Part shown: positions 7,775 through 13,483 of the stretch, one piece after another | Position numbering within the stretch: the stretch's first letter is position 1 | How the letters are laid out: each line of letters starts with the position of its first letter | Assembly (NCBI GenBank): GCA_900550035.1 | Contig: URQS01000077.1 | Coordinates: forward strand, 1 to 13,483 | Origin: an uncultured Prevotella sp. | GTDB lineage: Bacteria > Bacteroidota > Bacteroidia > Bacteroidales > Bacteroidaceae | Direction: 5' to 3' | Length of the DNA: 13,483 bases | The notes under the pieces: generated by a model | What the model was told of the DNA's origin: nothing | The model's input: only the letters and a program-made list of their open reading frames with translations | Databases searched by the model: none | Position numbers and translations under genes: made by a program

Positions 7775-7793
7775 CCCAGGGCAACACCCTGGG
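7775..7793. repeat. GC-rich hairpin 2 of the murF-sulfatase spacer
   Basis: CCCAGGG-caaca-CCCTGGG is a perfect 7-bp stem with a 5-nt loop, 12 bp after hairpin 1. Confidence 0.8.
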
Positions 7794-7816
7794 TAAAAGT
7801 ATCACAAATACCAATG

Positions 7817-7869
7817 CGCCCTGCAAGGGCAAAAGCGTTAATTATCAATGCTTTTGCCCTTGCAGGGCG
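7817..7869. terminator. 20-bp perfect inverted repeat between convergent genes (likely bidirectional terminator)
   Basis: The arms 7817-7836 and 7850-7869 are exact reverse complements; the stem extends inward to 7839/7847 with one G-T pair, leaving a 7-nt loop. TTTT follows on the plus strand (7870-7873). It lies 120 bp after the murF stop and 63 bp beyond the sulfatase stop, where both transcripts need to end. Each arm also folds alone (GCCC-tgcaa-GGGC and its mirror), so the site may be two REP-like units in inverted orientation. Terminator function is inferred from position and stem strength. Confidence 0.7.
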
Positions 7870-7932
7870 TTTTGCTATTGTCTACTTGTACAGCTTGCAT
7901 GAATATCAGCAAGCCAACAACAGAATGTAGTC

Positions 7933-9618
7933 TTAGTATTCGTCAACCTTCTGCGCCTTGCGATAAGCGTCGAGTTCCTTCTGCAGCTGCTTGGTTATCT
8001 TCTCATAACCGGGCTTTCCGTAGAGGTTGTTGAGCTCGTGCGGGTCGTTCTGAAGGTCGTACAGCTCGTTGTAGTTCACAGCGTTGTCCTTTGGCTCGAA
8101 GTAGCCGATGCTGATGAGCGACTTGAGTGTATTGTTCTCATTAGTTCCCTCAATACCCTGATACTTGTTCTCAGGCACTGCGTCGAGTCCGCCCTTGCCA
8201 TAGAAGTGGATGAGCTTATAGCGGTCGGTGCGTACACCGTCGTGCTTGCGTACCATGTGGTAGGTAGGATAGTCGTAGTAGTGGTAGTAGATGCTTGAGC
8301 GCCACTGCTTCTGGGCATCGCCGTTGTCGAAGATGGGGAGAAGCGAACGGCCTACCATTTCCTGCGGCTTCTTCACGCCAGCAAGTTCGAGGAATGTAGG
8401 AGCATAGTCGATGTTCTGCACCAGCTTGTGGCAGACGCTGCCCGGCTTGGTATGTCCCGGATAGCTGATGATGAGCGGTGTGCGCAGCGACTCCTCGTAC
8501 ATGAATCGCTTGTCAAACCATCCGTGCTCGCCCATGTAGAATCCCTGGTCGGAGGTGTAGACGATGATGGTGTTGTCGGTGAGTCCGTTCTTGTCGAGAT
8601 AGTCGAGCACACGGCCCACGCTCTCGTCGACACTTGCAATTACCGACATGTAGTCGCGGATGTAAGCCTGATACTTCCAGTTGTCAAGCTCCTTGCCCTT
8701 GAGGTTGGCTTCGAGCAGTTTGCGGTTGCGTGGGAAGTAGTAGCGTCCCCAAGCCGAGCGCTGAGCCGGAGTCATACGGTTGATTTCGCCCATGAGAGCG
8801 TTGTACGAGTCCTTGCTGTCCTCGTTGTTGAGGTCGAGCATTTCGGGCACCTTGAAGTCCTGCTCCCAGCGCATGTGCTTCGTAACGCTCATCTTCTGGG
8901 TGCGCACAGCCTCGCCGCGTGTGGCGTAGTCGTCGTAGAATGTCTCGGGCATAGGGAACTCCACGTTGTCGTACATGCCCAGATACTTCAGATTGGCCTG
9001 CCAGTTGCGGTGCGGAGCCTTGTGGTGCAGCATGAGGCAGAAAGGCTTCGACTTGTCGCGATGGTCCATGAAGTCGATGGCGTGGTCGGTAGAAAGGTCG
9101 GTGCTGTAGCCCTCTTCGACGATGTATTTGCCATCGGGGGTGTCGGTGCCGCGATACTGTGGGTTCCAGTACTGTCCCTGGTCGTTGTAGATATGGTAAT
9201 AGTCGAATCCCTTAGGGTCGCATCCCATGTGCCACTTGCCGATGATGGCAGTCTGATAGCCTGCATCCTGCAGCAACTCGGTGAAGAATGTGCGCGATGT
9301 GTCGATGCCCTCGCCAAGCTGGCGCTGTCCATTCTGATGACTGTAAAGTCCGGTCATCAGACATGCACGCGACGGAGTAGAGAGCGAATTCTCGACAAAT
9401 GCCTTGTCAAAACGCATACCGCGCTCGGCTATACGGTCGATGTTGGGCGTAGGTGCGAGCTTGCCAATGGCGTGTCCATAGGCAGAGATGCACTGAAAGG
9501 CATGGTCGTCGCACATGATGTACACAATGTTGGGGCGTTGTGCTGCAGCCTTCTTCTGTGCCTGCATTGTGGCTGCGAGGCACGAAAGGGCTGCTACTGA
9601 AATAATGGATTTGTTCAT
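7933..9618 (-). CDS. Secreted Ser-type arylsulfatase-superfamily sulfatase (N-acetylglucosamine-6-sulfatase-like)
   Basis: A 561-aa S1-family sulfatase that hydrolyses sulfate esters on glycans. Residues 1-20 are a signal peptide ending MQA-Q, so the enzyme is probably periplasmic. The active-site signature is S80-T-P-S-R84; Ser80 must be oxidised to formylglycine, in Bacteroidales by the radical-SAM enzyme anSME, which is not in this window. Metal ligands are visible as CDDH (36-39) and TSDQG (355-359); GKWHMG (127-132) supplies the conserved Lys and His. The C-terminal subdomain includes YELYDLQNDPHELNNLYG-type sequence (about 517-534), typical of the family. The general look, ENSLSTPSRACLMTGLYSH, is that of GlcNAc-6-sulfatase-like (S1_11-type) enzymes, but the substrate is inferred by resemblance. 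It lies downstream of fucP on the same strand, 198 bp away across a repeat, so co-transcription is uncertain. Confidence 0.93.
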   Translation of the reverse strand: MNKSIISVAALSCLAATMQAQKKAAAQRPNIVYIMCDDHAFQCISAYGHAIGKLAPTPNIDRIAERGMRFDKAFVENSLSTPSRACLMTGLYSHQNGQRQLGEGIDTSRTFFTELLQDAGYQTAIIGKWHMGCDPKGFDYYHIYNDQGQYWNPQYRGTDTPDGKYIVEEGYSTDLSTDHAIDFMDHRDKSKPFCLMLHHKAPHRNWQANLKYLGMYDNVEFPMPETFYDDYATRGEAVRTQKMSVTKHMRWEQDFKVPEMLDLNNEDSKDSYNALMGEINRMTPAQRSAWGRYYFPRNRKLLEANLKGKELDNWKYQAYIRDYMSVIASVDESVGRVLDYLDKNGLTDNTIIVYTSDQGFYMGEHGWFDKRFMYEESLRTPLIISYPGHTKPGSVCHKLVQNIDYAPTFLELAGVKKPQEMVGRSLLPIFDNGDAQKQWRSSIYYHYYDYPTYHMVRKHDGVRTDRYKLIHFYGKGGLDAVPENKYQGIEGTNENNTLKSLISIGYFEPKDNAVNYNELYDLQNDPHELNNLYGKPGYEKITKQLQKELDAYRKAQKVDEY

Positions 9619-9664
9619 CAGAATGAATTAATGATTAATAATATATTTTTTATGTATTATTCTC

Positions 9665-9820
9665 AAGAGTTGAGAGTTGGTTTCGGTTGAGAATTGAAAG
9701 TTGAGAATTGAGAGTTATGATTAGCTTGATAGCTGTTCTTTTGCTACAATCTATCAATTGTGCAACATATCATAACTTTCAACTCTCAACTCTCAATTTT
9801 CAATTCTGTAAAATTCTCAA
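9665..9820. repeat. Inverted repeat of TTGAGAG-like heptads, copy 1
   Basis: The left arm (about 9690-9720) is runs of TTGAGA/TTGAAA at about 7-bp period ending in AGTTATGA; the right arm (about 9770-9807) is its reverse complement with one extra heptad. Further loose TTGAGAGTT copies flank both sides (9665-9689 and 9811-9820). The right flank runs into the 3' end of fucP and includes its TGA. It fills most of the spacer between fucP and the sulfatase gene. A homologous copy is at 13266-13427. Confidence 0.8.
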
Positions 9821-11133
9821 TTTTTCAGTTTTCCCTTGCTACGCATGTACGTGCGCTGTCCGTAGATAGCAATCACGATGAAGCAGATGAACGGCAGGAT
9901 GAACGAAACGTTGACGGCTGGCATGCCGAAGAGTTCGCCCTTGTCGATGATTGAAGCCTGGAGCGGTGGCAGCACGCTACCTCCGAGGATTGCCATGATG
10001 AGGCCGGCAGCACCAAACTTGGCGTCGTCGCCCAGTCCGGTGAGCGCAATGCCGTAGATGGTGGGGAACATGAGCGACATGCAGGCGCTCACGCCAACGA
10101 GACAGTAGAGACCGTATATGTTCTGCAGGGTGATGACTCCCGCTACAAGTGCGCCGCCGGCGATGGCAAGAAGCATGAGCAACTGGCCAGTGTTGACGTA
10201 GCGCAGGAGGAAGGTGCAGATGAAACGTGAGCAGCAGAATATGACCATTGCGATGATGTTGTATTGCTGCGACATAACCTCGGCAGCCTGTTCGCCCATT
10301 CCCTCAGCCATGAGTACGCGTGTGCCGTACTGGATGATGAAGGTCCAGCACATAATCTGTACGCCTACATAGAAGAACTGGGCTATGACGCCCTCGCGAT
10401 AGTGTGGCATGGTGAAGATGCGGCGCAGTGTAGGCAGGAAGTTTATCTGCTTGTTCTTGTCGCCGTTCTTAGGCATAGGCCAGAACAGGATGATGGCGAA
10501 CATGGCAATGATTACGAGTCCGATGGTGAGGTATGGACCTATGAGCACCGAAAGGTCGTACTCCTTCACTGCCTCAAACTCGTCGGGCGACAGATTGGCG
10601 CGTGTGGCTGTATCGAGCGGATTGAGCTTGGCCTGGATGAAGTTCATCGCTACGTACATGCCCAGAAGCGACCCCATCGGATTGAACGACTGCGCCAGAT
10701 TGAGTCGGCGTGTGGCTGTCTCCTCTGTTCCCATTGACAGGATGTAGGGGTTGCTCGATGTTTCAAGGAATGAAAGTCCGCAGGTGAGTATGAAGTAGGC
10801 GGCGAGGAACGGATAGTACTCGCCCGTCATCTTGGCGGGATAGAACAGGAATGCGCCCAGAGCGTAGAGTCCCAAGCCAACGAGCACACCAGCCTTGTAG
10901 CTGAATCGGCGTATGAACATGGCTGCGGGGAAAGCCATGGCGAAGTAGCCGCCATAGAATGCCACCTGCACCATTGCGCCGTCGGTGGCAGACATGCGGA
11001 ATATCTTAGAGAATGCCTTGACCATCGGGTTGGTGATATCGTTGGCAAAGCCCCACAGTGCGAAGCACGATGTGATGAGTACAAAGGGCACGACGTAGCT
11101 CACGCCGTCCTTTGATAGGATAGATTGTTTCAT
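9817..11133 (-). CDS. fucP: L-fucose:H+ symporter of the major facilitator superfamily
   Basis: A 438-aa inner-membrane transporter with about 12 hydrophobic helices, the usual FucP length. Helix 1 has CFALWGFANDITNPM (23-37), followed by FYGGYFAMAFPAA (59-71) and the helix 4-5 signature GLSFLETSSNPYI (119-131) and RRLNLAQSFNPMG (142-154). Glu124 and Asn151 line up with E. coli FucP Glu135 and Asn162, which bind sugar and protons. The E. coli proton-carrying Asp46 aligns with Asn35 here, with an Asp at 32 instead, a pattern I believe is usual for Bacteroidales FucP. The gene starts 16 bp after the kinase stop, so the two are surely co-transcribed. Fucose is the likely substrate because fucA and a fucO-like gene are upstream; related permeases carry glucose or galactose. 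The TGA lies in a flanking repeat. Confidence 0.92.
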   Translation of the reverse strand: MKQSILSKDGVSYVVPFVLITSCFALWGFANDITNPMVKAFSKIFRMSATDGAMVQVAFYGGYFAMAFPAAMFIRRFSYKAGVLVGLGLYALGAFLFYPAKMTGEYYPFLAAYFILTCGLSFLETSSNPYILSMGTEETATRRLNLAQSFNPMGSLLGMYVAMNFIQAKLNPLDTATRANLSPDEFEAVKEYDLSVLIGPYLTIGLVIIAMFAIILFWPMPKNGDKNKQINFLPTLRRIFTMPHYREGVIAQFFYVGVQIMCWTFIIQYGTRVLMAEGMGEQAAEVMSQQYNIIAMVIFCCSRFICTFLLRYVNTGQLLMLLAIAGGALVAGVITLQNIYGLYCLVGVSACMSLMFPTIYGIALTGLGDDAKFGAAGLIMAILGGSVLPPLQASIIDKGELFGMPAVNVSFILPFICFIVIAIYGQRTYMRSKGKLKN

Positions 11134-11149
11134 TAGATAGATGGTTGTT

Positions 11150-12547
11150 TTAGTTTATCGTGATGCTTCTCATCTCGTTGATGTCGCTCACTTCGCCTTT
11201 GGCGAGTGCCTGAGTGAGAATGTTGCCGATGGCAGTTGCTTCTACGGGACCAGCCTCTACTGGTATGCCGAGAGCCTCTTGGGTCAGTCGGTTGAGAAGT
11301 TTGTTTTGCGATCCGCCGCCGATGATGTGCAGAGTCTTGATAGGCGATGGCAGCATGGCGTTGAGTGCGCGTGTTGCCTCGGCGTATTTTGCTGCGAGCG
11401 ATTGCAGTACGACGCGTGTGGTGTCGCCCTTCGACTGCGGAATCTCCATACCGTGCTCCTTGCAATAGTCGCAAATGGCATGCTGCATGGATTTGGGGTT
11501 CTGGAATTCGGGCGCGTCAACGGGTATGACTGACTTGATTGGCGACTTGTCGGCGGCTGCAAGCAATGGGTCGTATTGCTGTTCGTCGCCCTCGTCGCGC
11601 CATTCGGCCATCAGACGCTGCAAGAACCAGAGTCCGGTGATGTTCTGCAGGAACGTAATTTTGCCGCCTATGCCTCCCTCGTTGGTGAATTGTGCGCTGC
11701 GGGCTTCCTCGGTCAGTATGGGCGCATCAATCTCTACGCCGAGCAGCGACCATGTTCCCGAACTGATGAAAGCTACAGGATGTTCGTCGGCCTTGGCAGG
11801 TACGGCTGCAACGGCGCTTGCTGTGTCGTGCGAACCGACAGCAATAACGTCCACTTCGCCCAGTCCGGTCTCCTCGGCAATGTCGCGGCGCAGACGTCCG
11901 CGCACTGTGCCAGGCATCACGATAGGGCAGAAGAGATGGCGCGGCAGACCCAGACGGTCTATCAACGGCCAGTCCCATGTGCGTGTTTGGGCATCGAGCA
12001 TCTCGGAAGTTGAGGCTATAGTGTATTCGGTGTTTGCCTCGCCCGTAAGGAAGAACGAGAAGAGGTCGGGGGTGAAGAGCATGCGGTCGGCTATCTGTAA
12101 TTGCGGAGAGTCGGCTTTCTTCATGCTGAGCAATTGGAACAGAGTGTTAATCTCCATCACCTGAGTGCCGTTGACGGCATAGTGTTCGGTAGGGTCGGTA
12201 GTGCTGAAGAATTCTTCAGCCATGCCCTGGGTGCGTGCGTCGCGATAGCACACAGGATTGCCGATAAGGTTGCCTTGGCGGTCGATGAGCCCGAAGTCGA
12301 CACCCCATGTGTCCACAGCGATGCCAGCCACGTCCAGTCCCAGCTGTGCGGCTTTGCGTAGTCCGGTCTTCATGTCCTCGAAGAGAGCCGGGAAGTCCCA
12401 GTATACATGTTCGCCCAAGCGCACCTGTCGGTTCTGAAAGCGGTGTACAAGTTGCATGGTGAGCTGCTTGCGTCCGCCCTCATTGGTTATAGTTCCGGCA
12501 ATGACACGGCCCGAGCCGCCGCCGAAGTCGATAGCTAAATAGGTCAT
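11150..12547 (-). CDS. fucK: Rhamnulokinase-family sugar kinase, probable L-fuculokinase
   Basis: A 465-aa FGGY kinase phosphorylating a ketose at O-1. In sequence it resembles RhaB: DFGGGSGRV (7-15) phosphate loop, DTWGVDFG (79-86), YRDART (101-106), SHDTASA (239-245) with the presumed catalytic Asp241, SSGTWSL (262-268), and GGGSQNKLLNRLTQEALG (410-427) for adenine binding. In Bacteroidales fucose operons the fuculokinase role is taken by a RhaB-like protein, and this gene sits between fucA and fucP, so L-fuculose is the more likely substrate; L-rhamnulose remains possible. The start is ATG 12547, which leads directly into MTYLAIDFGGG. An upstream in-frame GTG at 12577 lies inside a hairpin and would add ten non-conserved residues. 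It is followed 16 bp later by fucP. Confidence 0.93.
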   Translation of the reverse strand: MTYLAIDFGGGSGRVIAGTITNEGGRKQLTMQLVHRFQNRQVRLGEHVYWDFPALFEDMKTGLRKAAQLGLDVAGIAVDTWGVDFGLIDRQGNLIGNPVCYRDARTQGMAEEFFSTTDPTEHYAVNGTQVMEINTLFQLLSMKKADSPQLQIADRMLFTPDLFSFFLTGEANTEYTIASTSEMLDAQTRTWDWPLIDRLGLPRHLFCPIVMPGTVRGRLRRDIAEETGLGEVDVIAVGSHDTASAVAAVPAKADEHPVAFISSGTWSLLGVEIDAPILTEEARSAQFTNEGGIGGKITFLQNITGLWFLQRLMAEWRDEGDEQQYDPLLAAADKSPIKSVIPVDAPEFQNPKSMQHAICDYCKEHGMEIPQSKGDTTRVVLQSLAAKYAEATRALNAMLPSPIKTLHIIGGGSQNKLLNRLTQEALGIPVEAGPVEATAIGNILTQALAKGEVSDINEMRSITIN

Positions 12548-12566
12548 TGTTGTTAGGATAAAGGGG

Positions 12567-12597
12567 AAAAGCCCCACCCCGCTAGGGTAGGGCTTTT
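12567..12597 (-). terminator. Terminator-like hairpin between fucA and the kinase gene
   Basis: Arms 12567-12579 and 12585-12597 (AAAAGCCC... and ...GGGCTTTT) form a 12-bp stem with one mismatch and a 5-nt loop. On the minus strand the stem ends in a run of four T; on the plus strand six T follow. It lies in the 60-bp gap between two genes of the fucose unit, 20 bp before the kinase ATG. It may be a partial terminator, an attenuator or an mRNA-stabilising hairpin. Confidence 0.6.
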
Positions 12598-12607
12598 TTA
12601 TTATTTT

Positions 12608-13246
12608 TTACTTCTGCTTCTTTCCCAGCACGTATGCTTCGAGGTCGTCAATCTCCTCAGCTGTGAGAGTGTTGTACTTGCCTCCGCTGAGAACTATGAT
12701 GCGGCAAGCCATTTCGAAGAACATGGCACGTTCGAACACTTCGTCGAATGTTTTGCCACAAACCACCTGGCCGTGCTTGAGCATCAGAGCCGAGTTGTGA
12801 TCCTTGAGTGCTGCCTTTACAGCCTCTGCCAACTCGGGTGAACCCGGACGGAAGTAGGGGATAACAGGTATGTCGCGACCTACGTGACACGGTACCTCGG
12901 CTGTAACGTTGAAGTCCTTCGGAGTCTCACTCATGCACGACACAACTGTGGCATACTTAGACTGGAAGTGGAGCACTACGTCGCAGTCGGGACGCTCGCG
13001 CAATACGCCGAGGTGGAAACCGCTCTCCATAGAAGGCTTTACGCCGTTGAGCACTTCGCCGTCGGCTACGCGGCAGATAGACACCTTCTCCTTAGGAAGA
13101 GTGGGCACCCAAGAGCCTGTTCCTGAAACGAGCGCCTCGTCGCCGATGCGCCATGAAATATTACCGCTTGAGCAAAGTGTCAAGCCTGCGTCGCCAACGC
13201 GATGAGCCTGGCGAAGAAATTCCTGTATCTGATAATCCTGTATCAT
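12608..13246 (-). CDS. fucA: L-fuculose-phosphate aldolase (class II aldolase family)
   Basis: A 212-aa cytoplasmic class II aldolase, the size of E. coli FucA (215 aa), which splits L-fuculose-1-P into dihydroxyacetone phosphate and L-lactaldehyde. Phosphate-site motifs SSGNIS (26-31) and SGTGSW (41-46) are present, as is the catalytic Glu74 (E. coli Glu73) in KPSMESGFH. Of the three zinc-ligand histidines, His93 and His158 (E. coli 92 and 155) are kept, but E. coli His94 is Gln95 in VLHFQSKY. I recall similar HFQ sequences in Bacteroidales homologues, so this is probably a family trait rather than decay. The neighbours (fucO-like tail upstream, kinase and fucP downstream) support fucose over rhamnulose. 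The start ATG 13246 follows an A-rich leader without a Shine-Dalgarno. Confidence 0.92.
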   Translation of the reverse strand: MIQDYQIQEFLRQAHRVGDAGLTLCSSGNISWRIGDEALVSGTGSWVPTLPKEKVSICRVADGEVLNGVKPSMESGFHLGVLRERPDCDVVLHFQSKYATVVSCMSETPKDFNVTAEVPCHVGRDIPVIPYFRPGSPELAEAVKAALKDHNSALMLKHGQVVCGKTFDEVFERAMFFEMACRIIVLSGGKYNTLTAEEIDDLEAYVLGKKQK

Positions 13247-13265
13247 TGTTCTTTTTTCTTTGAAA

Positions 13266-13427
13266 AAAGTTGAGAGTTGAGAGTTGGGAGTTGAGAGTTA
13301 TGATTAGTTAAACTGTTAATATATAGCAGCTAATATTTTACAAATAAAGGTAATCTTAACTTTCAACTCTTAACTCTCAATTTTCAACTATGTGAAACTC
13401 TTTACTCTCAACTTTCAATTCTAAACT
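13266..13427. repeat. Inverted repeat of TTGAGAG-like heptads, copy 2
   Basis: The left arm 13269-13306 and right arm 13351-13388 are both 38 nt and match as reverse complements at 32 positions. Five of the six mismatches are G opposite T. Both arms are built of GTTGAGA-like heptads, and a further partial arm follows at 13392-13427. The left arm shares TTGAGAGTTATGATTAG with copy 1. It fills the 188-bp spacer between the fucO-like gene and fucA, which holds no gene. Confidence 0.8.
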
Positions 13428-13434
13428 ATATTAA

Positions 13435-13483
13435 TTAAAACGCTCTTTTGTAAAGTTCGAGAATATCCTCCTCTGTAATGTCG
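13435..13483 (-). CDS. fucO: C-terminal tail of a probable lactaldehyde reductase (FucO), partial
   Basis: Only the last 15 codons are inside the window, read from 13482 down to the TAA at 13437-13435. They encode DITEEDILELYKRAF. This resembles the C terminus of iron-dependent type III alcohol dehydrogenases; from memory E. coli FucO ends ...EATLEDIVELYHTAW. FucO reduces L-lactaldehyde, the product of FucA, to 1,2-propanediol, which fits the position just upstream of fucA on the same strand. The call rests on a short tail plus context; another iron-containing alcohol dehydrogenase would look the same. Confidence 0.65.
   Translation of the reverse strand, partial: DITEEDILELYKRAF

Noticed and set aside
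8428..9600. 390-aa plus-strand open frame over the sulfatase gene
   Set aside because: Antisense shadow; Val- and Leu-rich translation without motifs.
12548..12577. Ten-codon N-terminal extension of the kinase from GTG 12577
   Set aside because: The GTG is inside a strong hairpin and the extra residues precede the family's normal start MTYLAIDFGGG.

Overview
The window looks like chromosomal DNA of a gut-type Bacteroidales bacterium, probably Prevotella-like or Bacteroides-like. The evidence is the gene families (a NagB-like/PIG-L fusion, a secreted GH92 mannosidase, a Ser-type sulfatase, a FucP with the ANDITNP helix), AT-rich spacers with TAnnTTTG promoter boxes, and the lack of Shine-Dalgarno sequences. 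Species-level placement is inference.

Layout. Bases 1-657 hold no gene. They are an array of five ~130-bp direct repeats, each a long inverted repeat whose arms carry three GACAAT hexamers about one helical turn apart; the array probably continues to the left of the window. Next, on the minus strand, comes a GH92 alpha-mannosidase gene followed downstream by a 662-aa protein fusing a glucosamine-6-phosphate-deaminase-like domain to a PIG-L deacetylase-like domain. A 200-bp divergent promoter region separates these from two plus-strand genes: a MalY/PatB-type PLP enzyme and murF. A cluster of GC-rich hairpins, including a 20-bp perfect inverted repeat, lies between convergent murF and a minus-strand sulfatase gene. 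The right third is an L-fucose catabolic cluster, read right to left: the 3' tail of a gene that looks like fucO, then fucA, a RhaB-type kinase (probable fucK) and fucP. The sulfatase lies downstream of fucP in the same orientation.

How the genes fit together. Secreted GH92 mannosidase and sulfatase would trim mannose and sulfate from glycans, while FucP imports L-fucose. The kinase and FucA convert L-fuculose to dihydroxyacetone phosphate and L-lactaldehyde, and FucO reduces lactaldehyde to 1,2-propanediol. Fucose isomerase is not in the window. Fucose, mannose, amino sugar and sulfate together suggest foraging on host mucin or N-glycans (inference). No SusC/SusD pair is present. MurF is a housekeeping cell-wall gene.

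The most unusual material is non-coding: the GACAAT hairpin array, two copies of a different inverted repeat built of TTGAGAGTT-like heptads inside the fucose region, and a terminator-like hairpin between fucA and the kinase. Two proteins also depart from textbook active sites: the NagB-like domain lacks three of four catalytic residues, and FucA has Gln in place of one zinc-ligand His.
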